From positions 81,232 to 145,231 of the forward strand of contig JAGNIV010000008.1 of assembly GCA_018001015.1 (NCBI GenBank): a stretch of 64,000 bases of DNA, given 5' to 3'. The DNA comes from Phenylobacterium sp. Its GTDB lineage: Bacteria; Pseudomonadota; Alphaproteobacteria; Caulobacterales; Caulobacteraceae. The notes below the pieces were generated by a model. It was not told the origin of the DNA. It saw only the letters and a list, made by a program, of their open reading frames with translations, and did no database searches. Both the position numbers and the translations under genes were made by a program. Within the stretch, counting starts at the first letter, position 1. Every line of letters begins with the position of its first letter. Positions 30,897-40,221 of the stretch are shown here, piece after piece.

Positions 30897-32113
30897 CAGT
30901 CGGCCTTAAGTCCCATCTCCGCCGTCACCTCGGCGGTGTCCTCCCCCAGGCGCGGGGCGTGGCGACGGATGTTGGACGGCGATCCGGTGAACCTCACCGG
31001 CGGCTTCATGGCGTTGTAGGGGCCGGCGTGCGGGTGGTCGTAGCGCTCGAAGAAGCCGACGGCCTTGAGGTGCGGGTCCTCGGGCAGGTCGTCCAGCCGG
31101 GCGGTCTTGACGATGGGGATCGACAGCGGCTTCAGCAGGTCCAGCCACTCCTGGGTGGTCTTGGTCTGGGTGACCTCGCCCACCAGGCCGTAGAGCTCGC
31201 CGATGTGCTTGGCACGGGTCGCGTAGTCGGAGAAGCGCTCGTCCTTTCCGAACGTCTCGGCCATGCCGGCGGCGGCGAAGAACTGGTCCCACTGCTTGTC
31301 GGTATAGGGCAGCAGGCCGATGTAGCCGTCCTTGGTCTGGTAGGGCTTGCGGTTGGGATTGGCCACCCGCTGATAGGCCCACTGGCCGGTGGGCGGCTCG
31401 AAGGTGTGGTCGTAGAGATGCTCCACCAGGGTGAAGCTGGTGACGCATTCCAGCATCGGCACCTCAATGAACTGGCCCTGGCCGGTGCGCTCCTTGTGCA
31501 GCAGCCCCGCGGTGATGGCCTGACACATGAACAGGCCCGAGACCTTGTCGGCCACCAGGGTCGGCAGGATGCGCGGGGTGGGATTGCCGTCGGTGCGGGG
31601 CAGCAGGTCGGCCAGGCCCGAGGCCGACTGGATCAAGTCGTCATAAGCGGGTTCCCCGGCATAGGGACCGTCCGAGCCATAGCCCGCGGCGTGGACATAC
31701 ACCACGTCAGGCCGCAGGGCCTTCACATCCTCATAGGCCAGACCCAGGCGCTTGAGCCCCTCATAGCGCACCGAGACCGCGAAGACGTCGCAGCTCTTGA
31801 TCAGGGCCTCCAGCAGGGGGCGCGAGGCCGGATCGCGCATGTCCATCAGCACCGAGCGCTTGTTGCGGTTGATGGTCAGGAAGATGGGGCCGAGATCGCG
31901 CGGGGTCCCCTCCGGAACGTGGCCAGCCCAGCGCATGATGTCACCGCCGTCGCCGCGGCCGGAGCCCGGGTCCTCCAGCTTGATGACCTCCGCGCCCTGG
32001 TCGCCCAGCATCTGGGTGGCGTAGGCGCCGAACACCACGCTGGTGAGGTCGAGGATACGGACGCCCGCCAGGGGGCCGGTGGCCTTATCGGCCAATTGCT
32101 TGGTGTCGGTCAC
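30896..32113 (-). CDS. CaiB/BaiF-family CoA transferase
   Basis: A 405-residue class III CoA transferase, which moves CoA between carboxylic acids through an aspartyl-CoA intermediate; the catalytic Asp lies in the PAYDDLIQSASGL segment. The opening PLAGVRILDLTSVVFGAYATQMLGD and VIKLEDPGSGRGD are typical. The start is taken as GTG 32113 because GGGGAGC lies 6 bases ahead; an ATG at 32152 would add 13 residues without a good site. It is divergent from the acyl-CoA dehydrogenase operon and probably activates or recycles an acid from the same pathway. Confidence 0.88.
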   Translation of the reverse strand: MTDTKQLADKATGPLAGVRILDLTSVVFGAYATQMLGDQGAEVIKLEDPGSGRGDGGDIMRWAGHVPEGTPRDLGPIFLTINRNKRSVLMDMRDPASRPLLEALIKSCDVFAVSVRYEGLKRLGLAYEDVKALRPDVVYVHAAGYGSDGPYAGEPAYDDLIQSASGLADLLPRTDGNPTPRILPTLVADKVSGLFMCQAITAGLLHKERTGQGQFIEVPMLECVTSFTLVEHLYDHTFEPPTGQWAYQRVANPNRKPYQTKDGYIGLLPYTDKQWDQFFAAAGMAETFGKDERFSDYATRAKHIGELYGLVGEVTQTKTTQEWLDLLKPLSIPIVKTARLDDLPEDPHLKAVGFFERYDHPHAGPYNAMKPPVRFTGSPSNIRRHAPRLGEDTAEVTAEMGLKAD

Positions 32114-32284
32114 GTCGAAGCTCCCCGTCGTTTCTTGGTTCTGGAAGATCATTGAAGCCGGGGCGGACGCAAGGGGTCACACCGGGGCGCCGGGTCACGG
32201 AATTTTCAGAGCGCCCTTGCCGTCCGGCGCGGCAACCCGGCTAAATCGCGGCAAGGCCGGATGAACAGGCGTCGAGGGCGAACC

Positions 32285-33451
32285 ATGGACTTCGAACTTT
32301 CCGAAGAGCACCGGATGCTCAAGGACCTGGCGCAGAAGTTCGTCCGGGACGAGCTGATGCCGCTGGAGTCCCGCGTTCTGGAGCGCGAAGCCCAGGGCAA
32401 GGGCGTGGGCCTGACCCAGGAGGAGCGCGAGAAGATCGACGTGGTCTCCAAGCGCCTGGGCCTGTGGGGCCTGGATGCGCCGGAGGACGTCGGCGGATCG
32501 GACCTGCCCCAGGTGGCCCTGGTGGCGGTCAACGAGGCCCTGGGCTCGACGGTGACGCCCTACACCCTGCCGCCGGACTCTCCGAACCTGCGGATGCTGA
32601 TGGCCACGGTGACCGAGCGCCAGCGCGAGGCCTATCTCGCCCCCTATGTGCGCGGCGAGACCATCAGCGCCATCGGTATCTCCGAGCCCGGCGCCGGGGC
32701 CGATCCGGCCGGGATGATCACGCGCGCCGTCCGCGACGGCGACGACTGGGTGATCGACGGCCGAAAAATCTGGACCAGCCGGGCCGCCGAGGCCGACTTC
32801 ACCATCGTCATGGCGGTGACCGACAAGGAAAAGGGCGCGCGGGGCGGGATGAGCGCCTTCCTGGTGGACGGCGACAATCCGGGCTTCAAGGTGCTGCGCA
32901 AGATCCCGATGATCGGCGGGGCCATGACCTATGAGGTCGCCCTGGAGAACTGCCGGGTGCCGGGCTGGAAGCTCCTGGGGACCGAGGGCCAGGGATTTGC
33001 GCCCATGCAGGTGCGGCTGGGGACCCGGCGGATGGAGATGGCCGCCTGGTGCATCGGCCTGGCGCAGCGGGCCCTGGACATGATGTGCGAGTACGCGCCG
33101 CAGCGGGTGACCTTCGGCCAGGCGCTGTCAGACCGCCAGGCGGTGCAGTGGTGGGCGGCGGACGCGGCCATCAAGATCCACGCCGCCCGGCTGATGACCT
33201 ATGACTGCGCCGCCAAGCTCGACCAGGGCCGCGACGTGCGCAACGAGATCTCCATGGTCAAGGTGTTCGCCACCGAGATGGCCTGGGAGGTCATCGACAA
33301 CGCCATGCAGTGCTTCGGCGCCATGGGCATGACCAAGGAAATGCCCTTGCAGCTGATGGCCTCACTGGTACGCAACATGCGGATCTATGACGGCCCCTCC
33401 GAAGTCCACCGGATGGTGGTGGCCCGCAACCTGATGGGAACGAGACGATGA
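32285..33451 (+). CDS. Acyl-CoA dehydrogenase
   Basis: A 388-residue FAD-dependent acyl-CoA dehydrogenase. The N-terminal helical domain starts MDFELSEEHRMLKDLAQKF, the middle beta domain includes ISEPGAGADPAGM and KIWTSRAAEADF, and the C-terminal helical domain ends with the catalytic glutamate in YDGPSEVHRMVVARN. It introduces the alpha-beta double bond of an acyl-CoA. GAGGGCGAACC precedes the ATG. Its last codon overlaps the start of the crotonase gene (ATGA), making a two-enzyme beta-oxidation unit. Confidence 0.92.
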   Translation: MDFELSEEHRMLKDLAQKFVRDELMPLESRVLEREAQGKGVGLTQEEREKIDVVSKRLGLWGLDAPEDVGGSDLPQVALVAVNEALGSTVTPYTLPPDSPNLRMLMATVTERQREAYLAPYVRGETISAIGISEPGAGADPAGMITRAVRDGDDWVIDGRKIWTSRAAEADFTIVMAVTDKEKGARGGMSAFLVDGDNPGFKVLRKIPMIGGAMTYEVALENCRVPGWKLLGTEGQGFAPMQVRLGTRRMEMAAWCIGLAQRALDMMCEYAPQRVTFGQALSDRQAVQWWAADAAIKIHAARLMTYDCAAKLDQGRDVRNEISMVKVFATEMAWEVIDNAMQCFGAMGMTKEMPLQLMASLVRNMRIYDGPSEVHRMVVARNLMGTRR

Positions 33452-34224
33452 GCAGCTATGACCACCTGAAGGTCACCCATGACGGCCACGTGGCGACCGT
33501 GGAGATCGACCGGCCGCCCTTCAACCACGTCTCCGTGGAGCTGATGAAGGACCTGGCCGACGCCTTGGAAACCCTCGACGGCGACGGCAAGACCCGCGCG
33601 GTGGTGCTGTGCTCGGCGGGCAAGGCCTTCTGCGCCGGCGCCGACCTGGTGGCCAGCGACGGCATCGCCGGTTCGGGCATGGGCGGTATCAGCAGCCTCT
33701 ATGATCAGGCCGTGCGGCTCTATTCCATCGAGACCCCGATCATCGTGGCCGTGCAGGGCGCGGCGGTGGGCGCGGGGCTGGGCCTGGCGCTGGTGGGCGA
33801 CTTCCGGGTCGCGGCGCCCGAGGCGCGGTTCACCGCCAACTTCGTCAAGCTGGGCTTCCATCCGGGCTTTGGCCTGACCCACACCCTGCCCCGGCTGATC
33901 GGCCAGCATCGCGCCAACCTGATGTTCCTGACCGGACGCCGGGTGAAGGCCGAGGATGGCCTGGCCTGGGGGCTGGTGGACGAGATCGCGCCGCTGGCCG
34001 ACCTGCGCGCCGCCGCTGGCCGGCTGGCCCAGGAGATCGCCGAGAACGCGCCCCTGGCCGTGGTGGCCACCCGCAAGACCCTGCGCGCCGACTTGGCCGC
34101 ATCCGTCCGCGCCCAGACCTTCCACGAGCACGAGCAGCAGACCCTGCTGCGGGCCACCGAGGACTATGCCGAGGGCGTGCGGGCGGTGTCCGAACGCCGG
34201 GTCGGAAACTTCAAGGGCCGCTAG
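33448..34224 (+). CDS. Crotonase-superfamily protein lacking both hydratase glutamates
   Basis: A 258-residue enoyl-CoA hydratase/isomerase-fold protein. The CoA-binding and oxyanion segments are present (FCAGADLVASDGIAGSG, QGAAVGAGLGLALVGDFRVA). However, the two hydratase glutamates are replaced by Gly112 and Phe132, and the aspartate used by PaaG-type isomerases is Gly140 (GFHPGFGLTHTLPRLIG). It may therefore not hydrate an enoyl-CoA; hydrolase, isomerase or decarboxylase activity is possible in this superfamily. It is translated together with the acyl-CoA dehydrogenase. Confidence 0.85.
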   Translation: MSSYDHLKVTHDGHVATVEIDRPPFNHVSVELMKDLADALETLDGDGKTRAVVLCSAGKAFCAGADLVASDGIAGSGMGGISSLYDQAVRLYSIETPIIVAVQGAAVGAGLGLALVGDFRVAAPEARFTANFVKLGFHPGFGLTHTLPRLIGQHRANLMFLTGRRVKAEDGLAWGLVDEIAPLADLRAAAGRLAQEIAENAPLAVVATRKTLRADLAASVRAQTFHEHEQQTLLRATEDYAEGVRAVSERRVGNFKGR

Positions 34225-34229
34225 GGGGA

Positions 34230-34907
34230 ATGGACCACCCGCTGGATCGGCCGGTCTGGAGCACGCTGAGCACCCGTCAGCGGGACCTGGCCCTGGGCGA
34301 CGCCCGCGCCCTGCGGTTCGCCCCCCGCTACAACGTGTTCGGCGCGGCGGCGGACGGGTCGGCGGAGAACCTCGCGGCGCTCGCCGATCTGATCGCGGCG
34401 GACGGAAACCTGTGGGTGGTGGAGTCGCAACCCTTCACCCCTCCGCCGGGGGTCGCGGTGCTGAAGACGGCGGTCTGCGCCCAGATGGTGGCGGAAACGC
34501 CCAAGCCGGGCGATCCGGACTTCGCCTTCGAGGACCTTACCGACGCAGACGCCCCTCAGATGCTGGCGCTCGCCACCCTCACCGAGCCAGGTCCCTTCTT
34601 CGAGGCCACCCACCGGCTAGGCGCCTTCGTGGGGATCAAGCGGGACGGACGGCTGGTGGCCATGGCGGGCGAGCGGATGCGGCCGCAGGGCTATACCGAG
34701 GTCAGCGGCGTCTGCACTCATCCCGACCATCGCGGGCGCGGCCTGGCCGGCAAGCTGATGCGGGTGGTGGCGGGAAGGATCAAGGCGCGCGGCGAGACGC
34801 CCTTCCTGCACGCCTATGCCAGCAACACCGGGACCATCGCACTCTATGAGAGCCTGGGCTTCAAAACCCGCCGCGAGGTGGTTGCGACGGTGATCGGGCG
34901 GGCCTAG
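34230..34907 (+). CDS. GNAT-family N-acetyltransferase
   Basis: A 225-residue protein with the GNAT domain in the second half: the acetyl-CoA pyrophosphate loop lies in VCTHPDHRGRGLAGKLM and motif B in YASNTGTIALYESLGFKTRR. The N-terminal third is a separate, less typical segment, as in FR47-like members. It starts 5 bases after the crotonase stop, so it is probably the last gene of that operon. The acceptor is unknown. Its stop overlaps that of the convergent eda (CTAG). Confidence 0.85.
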   Translation: MDHPLDRPVWSTLSTRQRDLALGDARALRFAPRYNVFGAAADGSAENLAALADLIAADGNLWVVESQPFTPPPGVAVLKTAVCAQMVAETPKPGDPDFAFEDLTDADAPQMLALATLTEPGPFFEATHRLGAFVGIKRDGRLVAMAGERMRPQGYTEVSGVCTHPDHRGRGLAGKLMRVVAGRIKARGETPFLHAYASNTGTIALYESLGFKTRREVVATVIGRA

Positions 34908-35524
34908 GCGGCCTTACCGAGCTTCGACGCGGCGCGGGCCAATTCGGTGATCCTGCCCCAGTCGCCGTCGCGCACAGCCTGGGCGGGCGCGACCCAGGAG
35001 CCGCCCACGCAGATGACGTTGGGCTGGGCCAGGTAGTCGTTGGCGTTGTCCAGGCTGACGCCGCCGGTGGGGCAGAAGGTGGCCTGGGGGAAGGGGCTGG
35101 CGAAGGCCTTCAGCGCCCCGACCCCGCCGACGATATTGGCCGGGAAGAGCTTGAAGTGGCTGTAGCCGGCGCGCAGGCCCCACATCAGTTCCGTCGCCGT
35201 GGCGATCCCGGGCAGCAGGGGCACCGGGCCGTCGACGCCCTCCCCCTCGATCAGGCCCGGGCTGACCCCGAACCTGGCGCCCGCGTCGGCCACCGACTGC
35301 CGGGCCGCCGCGCTGGTGATGGTGCCGGCGCCGACCACCGCGCCCTCGACCTCGCCGGCGATGCGGCGGATGGCTTCCAGGGCGACCGGGGTGCGCAGGG
35401 TGACTTCCAGGGCGTAGAGGCCGCCGGCCACCAGGGCCTTGGCCAGGGGCACGGCGTGGGCTTCTTCCTCGATGATCAGGACGGGAACGACCGGGGCCAG
35501 CTTGAGGATGTCCTGAAGGGTCAA
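34904..35524 (-). CDS. eda: KDPG/KHG aldolase
   Basis: A 206-residue class I aldolase that splits 2-keto-3-deoxy-6-phosphogluconate into pyruvate and glyceraldehyde 3-phosphate. The catalytic lysine is in HFKLFPA, the base glutamate in LEVTLRT, and the phosphate loop in CPTGGVS. The start is TTG at 35522-35524, which overlaps the glk stop as TTGA and is preceded by GGAAGGAAG; no in-frame ATG is possible there. It is the last gene of the pgl-edd-glk-eda operon and completes the Entner-Doudoroff pathway. Confidence 0.93.
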   Translation of the reverse strand: MTLQDILKLAPVVPVLIIEEEAHAVPLAKALVAGGLYALEVTLRTPVALEAIRRIAGEVEGAVVGAGTITSAAARQSVADAGARFGVSPGLIEGEGVDGPVPLLPGIATATELMWGLRAGYSHFKLFPANIVGGVGALKAFASPFPQATFCPTGGVSLDNANDYLAQPNVICVGGSWVAPAQAVRDGDWGRITELARAASKLGKAA

Positions 35525-36495
35525 AGCCTGCTTCCTTCCAACTGTTTCAGCGCCCGGGCGGAGCCCACCAGCGCCGCATAGGGATGGACGATCAGCGAGG
35601 TGGGGATGTCGCGCGTATAGTCGGAAAGCCGGCCCTTGTCTTCGAAGCGCCGACGGAATTCGCCGCTGTTGAGCCGGTCGACCATGCGTGGCGCGATGCC
35701 GCCTGAGACATAGACACCGGCGCGGGCTCCGAAGGTCAGCGCCAGGTCGCCGGCCACCGAGCCGAGGATACCGCAGAAACGGTCGAGGGTTTCGGAGCAC
35801 AGCGGGTCACCCGCCTGGCCCGCGGCGAACACCGCCTTTTCGTCCACCAGGCCGGTATCGACGCCCCGAATGTCCCCAAGCGCCTTGTAGAGCTCGAACA
35901 TTCCGCGCCCCGACAGCACCCGCTCGATGGAGACCCGATCATGGATCTTTCGCAGGCGGCTCAGCACCTGGGCCTCGACCTCGTCATAGGGCGCGAAGGC
36001 GGCGTGGCCCCCCTCGGTGGCGATGGGCACGTCGCCCCGCTCGGACCGGGCGAGACCCGCCACACCGAAGCCGGTGCCGGCGCCTAGCACGACGATCGGC
36101 GCGCCATCGGCGCCCTTCATCATCGGCCCCAGCGGCTTGAGGTCGTCGGTGTCCAGGACAGGCGCGGCCATGGCCTGGGCGGCGAAGTCATTGATGAGCC
36201 GGGCGGCCTCGAAGGCGAAGGTGCCCACCAGTTCACCCTCGGAAATCCGCCAGGCGAGGTTTGTGAACTCGATCTCGCCGTCCACCACCGGACCGGCCAC
36301 AGCCAGCACGGCGCGTGGCGGACAACGGCGGCCCACGGTTGTCTCGAGGTACTGGCCGATCACCTCGCCGAGCGCGCCGAAGTCGGCGGCGGAATAGGTC
36401 TTCGGATGGCGAATGTGGCCGCCCTCGTCCACCAGGGCCAGGCGCGCATTGGTGCCACCGACGTCGCCGACGAGGCCCGTATAGTTGGTCTTCAC
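35521..36495 (-). CDS. glk: Glucokinase
   Basis: A 324-residue ATP-dependent glucokinase of the bacterial Glk family: phosphate-1 loop [12 protein letters not shown] near the N-terminus, [13 protein letters not shown], and the adenosine-side glycine motif [12 protein letters not shown]. It phosphorylates intracellular glucose to glucose 6-phosphate, feeding zwf and the Entner-Doudoroff route. Its ATG overlaps the edd stop (ATGA) and its stop overlaps the eda start, so the middle of this operon is fully coupled. Confidence 0.94.
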   Translation of the reverse strand: MKTNYTGLVGDVGGTNARLALVDEGGHIRHPKTYSAADFGALGEVIGQYLETTVGRRCPPRAVLAVAGPVVDGEIEFTNLAWRISEGELVGTFAFEAARLINDFAAQAMAAPVLDTDDLKPLGPMMKGADGAPIVVLGAGTGFGVAGLARSERGDVPIATEGGHAAFAPYDEVEAQVLSRLRKIHDRVSIERVLSGRGMFELYKALGDIRGVDTGLVDEKAVFAAGQAGDPLCSETLDRFCGILGSVAGDLALTFGARAGVYVSGGIAPRMVDRLNSGEFRRRFEDKGRLSDYTRDIPTSLIVHPYAALVGSARALKQLEGSRL

Positions 36496-38306
36496 GCGAC
36501 GTCCCCGAACAGGGTGCAGGCGCCGGCCTCGGCGGGTCCGGCGGCGCGGCGCATCGCGCCAAAGAGTTCACGGCCATAACCGAAGCCGGCGGCGGGCTTG
36601 GGCGCTCTGGACCGGGCGGCCAGGTCGGCCGGTTCCACCAGCACCTCCAGGACGCCGGCATGGGCGTCGAGGCGCACAATGTCGCCCGTCTGCACATAGG
36701 CGAGCGGGCCGCCGAGGCCGGCCTCCGGCGAGACGTGGATAGCGGCCGGCACCTTGCCCGAGGCGCCGGACATGCGGCCGTCGGTGACCAGGGCCACCTT
36801 GAAGCCCTTGTCCTGCAGGACCCCGAGCACCGGGGTCAGGCTGTGCAATTCGGGCATGCCGTTGGCCTGGGGTCCCTGGAACCGGACCACCGCGACGAAG
36901 TCGCGGTTGAGCTCGCCGGTCTTGTAGGCCTCCAGCAGCTCGTCCTGGTCCTCGAAGACGATGGCCGGGGCCTCGATGATCAGGTGCGCGTCCTTCACGG
37001 CCGAGGTCTTGATGACCGCGCGCCCGAGACCGCCCGACAGCAGGCGTATGCCGCCCTCGGGCAGGAAGGGATCGTTGGCGGGCCGCAGGATGTCGGGGTT
37101 GAGGGACTCCGTCGGCCCTTCGCGCCAGACCAGCTTGCCGTCCTCCAGGAAAGGCTCTTGCTGGTAGCGGCGCAGGCCCTCGCCCGCCACCGTGACCACG
37201 TCCTCGTGGGCCAGCCCGGCGTCCAGCAGCTCGCGAATCACATAGGCCATGCCGCCGGCGGCGTGGAAGGCGTTCACATCCTCGCTGCCGTTCGGATAGA
37301 CCCGCGCCATCAGCGGGGTGATCCGCGACAGTTCGTCGAAGTCGGTCCAGTCGACGATGACCCCGGCCGCCCGCGCCATCGCGACGATGTGCAGGGTGTG
37401 GTTCGTCGAGCCGCCGGTGGCCAGCAGGCCGACGATGGCGTTGACGATGGATTTCTCGTCCACCACCGACGACATCGGCGCATAGGCGTTGGTCCCGTCG
37501 GCGATCTCGACGGCGCGGATCGGGGCCTGGGCCGTGAGCGCGTCGCGCAGAGGCGTGTTGGGGGTGACGAAGGCCGCGCCCGGCAGGTGCAGGCCCATCA
37601 TCTCCATCATCATCTGGTTGGAGTTGGCTGTGCCGTAGAAGGTGCAGGTCCCCGGCCCGTGATAGGACTTCATCTCCATGTCCAGCAGCTCGTCGCGAGT
37701 GGCCTTGCCCTCGGCGTAGAGACCGCGGACCCGGGCCTTCTCGGCGTTTGACGCGCCGGAGGTCATGGGGCCGCCAGGGACGAAGATCACCGGCAGGTGG
37801 CCGAAGGCCAGCGCCCCGATGGTCAGGCCGGGCACGATCTTGTCGCAGACGCCCAGCATCAGGGCCGCGTCGAAGGCGTCGTGTGTCAGGGCCACGGCGG
37901 TGGACATGGCGATCACGTCGCGGCTGAACAGCGACAGCTCCATGCCCGGCCGGCCCTGGGTCACGCCATCGCACATGGCCGGGACTCCGCCGGCGAACTG
38001 GGCCGTGGCGCCGACGGTTTCGGCCGCCGCCTTGATGATCTCGGGGAAACGCTCCAGCGGCTGGTGGGCCGAGAGCATGTCGTTATAGGCCGAGACGATG
38101 GCGACGTTGGGGGCGCTCGGATTGCGCATCCGCTGCTTGTCGCCGTCGGGGGAGGCGGCGAAGGCGTGGGCCCAATTGGCGCAACTGAGCTTGGCGCGGC
38201 CGGGGCCGGCGTGGCGTGCGGCTTCCATCCGCGCCAGATAATCGGCGCGGGCTTCGCGGCTGCGCTCGACAATGCGCGCGGTGACGGCGGCGGTGACCGG
38301 ATGCAT
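36492..38306 (-). CDS. edd: 6-phosphogluconate dehydratase
   Basis: A 604-residue dehydratase of the IlvD/Edd family, converting 6-phosphogluconate to KDPG. Fe-S ligand cysteines are in [16 protein letters not shown] and GTCTFYG; other family segments are [11 protein letters not shown] and [16 protein letters not shown]. The ATG at 38306 follows AAGGAG; a TTG upstream (38324) is less likely. It follows pgl by 19 bases. Confidence 0.95.
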   Translation of the reverse strand: MHPVTAAVTARIVERSREARADYLARMEAARHAGPGRAKLSCANWAHAFAASPDGDKQRMRNPSAPNVAIVSAYNDMLSAHQPLERFPEIIKAAAETVGATAQFAGGVPAMCDGVTQGRPGMELSLFSRDVIAMSTAVALTHDAFDAALMLGVCDKIVPGLTIGALAFGHLPVIFVPGGPMTSGASNAEKARVRGLYAEGKATRDELLDMEMKSYHGPGTCTFYGTANSNQMMMEMMGLHLPGAAFVTPNTPLRDALTAQAPIRAVEIADGTNAYAPMSSVVDEKSIVNAIVGLLATGGSTNHTLHIVAMARAAGVIVDWTDFDELSRITPLMARVYPNGSEDVNAFHAAGGMAYVIRELLDAGLAHEDVVTVAGEGLRRYQQEPFLEDGKLVWREGPTESLNPDILRPANDPFLPEGGIRLLSGGLGRAVIKTSAVKDAHLIIEAPAIVFEDQDELLEAYKTGELNRDFVAVVRFQGPQANGMPELHSLTPVLGVLQDKGFKVALVTDGRMSGASGKVPAAIHVSPEAGLGGPLAYVQTGDIVRLDAHAGVLEVLVEPADLAARSRAPKPAAGFGYGRELFGAMRRAAGPAEAGACTLFGDVA

Positions 38307-38325
38307 GGGGGACTGCTCCTTCAAC

Positions 38326-39000
38326 TCACGGCGCCCAGAGGACGCGCAGGGGCGCTTTAGCCTGTTTGATCAGCGCGTGCACCGGCAGTCCGGAGCCGTT
38401 CTCGACGATCTCGCGTTTCACCTCGCCGCGGATCAGCACCAGGGTGGCGCGGGCCTGCAAGAGCGCCGGCAGGGTCAGGCTGATGCGGGCCACGGGCGGC
38501 GAGCCGACGCCGGCCGGGATGCCGATGACGAAGCCATCGCCCGCCGGGTCGAGCCCCGCCTCCATCACCGGACTGCCCGGGATCAGGGAGGCGATGTGGC
38601 CGTCCTCTCCCATGCCCAGGAACAGCATGTCGAAGGGGGCCAGCGCGCGGACAAGGGGCTCGGCGATCTCAGCCGCAGCCTCGGGGGTGGGGACGTTGGC
38701 GTAGAGCGGCAGGAAGGTCGCCGCCGACGCCCGGCCCTGCAGAAGACGTTCCCGCACCAGGCGTTCGTTGGAGTCCGGCGAGGTCACGGGCAGGAATCGA
38801 TCATCCGAAAGACTGACGGTGACCCGGCCCCAGTCGAGATTGGCGTCCCGGAGCGCGTCATAGACCGGGGCCGGCGACCGGCCGCCGGTGCCGATCAGAC
38901 TGGCGTGACCACGGGCGGCCAAACCCGCCTGGAGGGCATCCACGGTCGCGGCGGCTGCGATGGCCGCCAGGGCCGCCTCGTCTGAAAGGAATTCGATCAT
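38326..39000 (-). CDS. pgl: 6-phosphogluconolactonase
   Basis: A 224-residue DevB/Pgl-type lactonase of the NagB-like fold: [35 protein letters not shown] and the catalytic [14 protein letters not shown]. It hydrolyses 6-phosphogluconolactone from Zwf to 6-phosphogluconate. It is first gene of the leftward operon with edd, glk and eda. In related bacteria zwf stands directly ahead of pgl; here zwf lies about 7 kb away with sugar genes in between. The promoter must be in the 145-base gap shared with the divergent glycosyltransferase gene. Confidence 0.93.
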   Translation of the reverse strand: MIEFLSDEAALAAIAAAATVDALQAGLAARGHASLIGTGGRSPAPVYDALRDANLDWGRVTVSLSDDRFLPVTSPDSNERLVRERLLQGRASAATFLPLYANVPTPEAAAEIAEPLVRALAPFDMLFLGMGEDGHIASLIPGSPVMEAGLDPAGDGFVIGIPAGVGSPPVARISLTLPALLQARATLVLIRGEVKREIVENGSGLPVHALIKQAKAPLRVLWAP

Positions 39001-39145
39001 CTCCCGCCCATAACGCGGCGCGGGCTGAACGGATCGGAAAAAGCGCGGTCAGCCTCGGAACTTTCGCGCCAACTCGGGAGCTATGGATGTGCGAACGCGT
39101 CGACGACGCCGCGCGATGAGACTCGCCTCCCGTAAGGATTGCGCC

Positions 39146-40210
39146 ATGAGGGTCGCCCAGGTTCCGCCTCTTTATGAAGCCGTGCCCCCCCGGTTCTACG
39201 GCGGCACTGAACGTGTGGTCTCCCACCTTACCGACGCCCTCGTGGAGCTGGGCCACGACGTGACCCTGTTCGCCAGCGCCGAGGCCCGCACCAAGGCCAC
39301 GCTCGTGACGGTGCGTGACCAAGCGATCCGCCTGGACCCTGCGCCGCTGAAGTCCGACCTGGCCGCCCACATGTCGATGCTGTCCGAAGTGCGCCGCCGC
39401 GCCGATGAGTTCGACGTGATCCACTTTCACACAGACATGATCCACTTCCCCTTCTTCGAGGACATGGCCGGCAAGACCATCACCACCCTGCACGGCCGCC
39501 TCGACCTGAAGGACCTGCGGGGCGTCTACGACCGCTGGCCGCAGTATCCCCTGGTCTCCATCAGCGACGATCAGCGCCGGCCCCTGGCCTCCGCCAGCTG
39601 GGCGGGCACCGTTCATCACGGCATGGCCACCGAGATCTACGAGTTCCACGCCCAGTCGAAGGGCTACCTCGCCTTCCTGGGCCGGATCTCACCGGAGAAA
39701 CGACCAGATCGCGCCATCGCCATCGCCAAGCGCCTGGGCAGAAAACTGAAGATCGCCGCCAAGGTGGACCCCGCCGACCAGCGCTACTTCCAGGACAAGA
39801 TCGAGCCCATGATCCTGGGAGACCCGCTCATCGAGTTCATCGGCGAGATCGGCGATCACCAGAAATCGGAATTCCTCGGCGGGGCCGACGCCCTGCTCTT
39901 CCCCATCGACTGGCCCGAGCCCTTCGGCCTGGTGATGATCGAGGCCATGGCCTGCGGCACGCCGGTTGTGGCCTATGCCTGTGGCTCGGCGCCCGAGGTG
40001 ATCGAGGACGGCGTGACCGGCTTCATCGTGCGCAATGACGAGGAGGCGGTCGAGGCCGCCGGCCGCGCGGGGATGCTGGACCGCCGTCAGGTCCGCCGGC
40101 AGTTCGAGCTGAGATACTCCGCAACCACCATGGCGCGGCGTTATCTTGGTCTGTACGCCCGGCTGGGCGCACCGCTCGGCCAGGGCTGCGCTTTCTCCGC
40201 TAACGCCTGA
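39146..40210 (+). CDS. Glycosyltransferase family 4
   Basis: A 354-residue GT-B retaining glycosyltransferase. The N-terminal glycine loop is PPRFYGGTERVVSHLTDAL, the linker YLAFLGRISPEKRPDRAI starts the nucleotide-sugar domain, and the E-x7-E motif lies in EPFGLVMIEAMACGTPVVA. The ATG at 39146 follows AAGGA; upstream codons are arginine-rich and unlike a protein start. It lies 11 bases ahead of a glycogen-debranching-type gene, so the sugar acceptor may be a glucan or glucoside, but this is inference. Confidence 0.88.
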   Translation: MRVAQVPPLYEAVPPRFYGGTERVVSHLTDALVELGHDVTLFASAEARTKATLVTVRDQAIRLDPAPLKSDLAAHMSMLSEVRRRADEFDVIHFHTDMIHFPFFEDMAGKTITTLHGRLDLKDLRGVYDRWPQYPLVSISDDQRRPLASASWAGTVHHGMATEIYEFHAQSKGYLAFLGRISPEKRPDRAIAIAKRLGRKLKIAAKVDPADQRYFQDKIEPMILGDPLIEFIGEIGDHQKSEFLGGADALLFPIDWPEPFGLVMIEAMACGTPVVAYACGSAPEVIEDGVTGFIVRNDEEAVEAAGRAGMLDRRQVRRQFELRYSATTMARRYLGLYARLGAPLGQGCAFSANA

Positions 40211-40221
40211 GGCTGGAACAG

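Noticed and set aside
39050-39075. GGAAC sequence ahead of the glycosyltransferase gene as an EcfG stress promoter
   Set aside because: No matching GTT element stands 15-17 bases downstream; the same check failed ahead of otsB.
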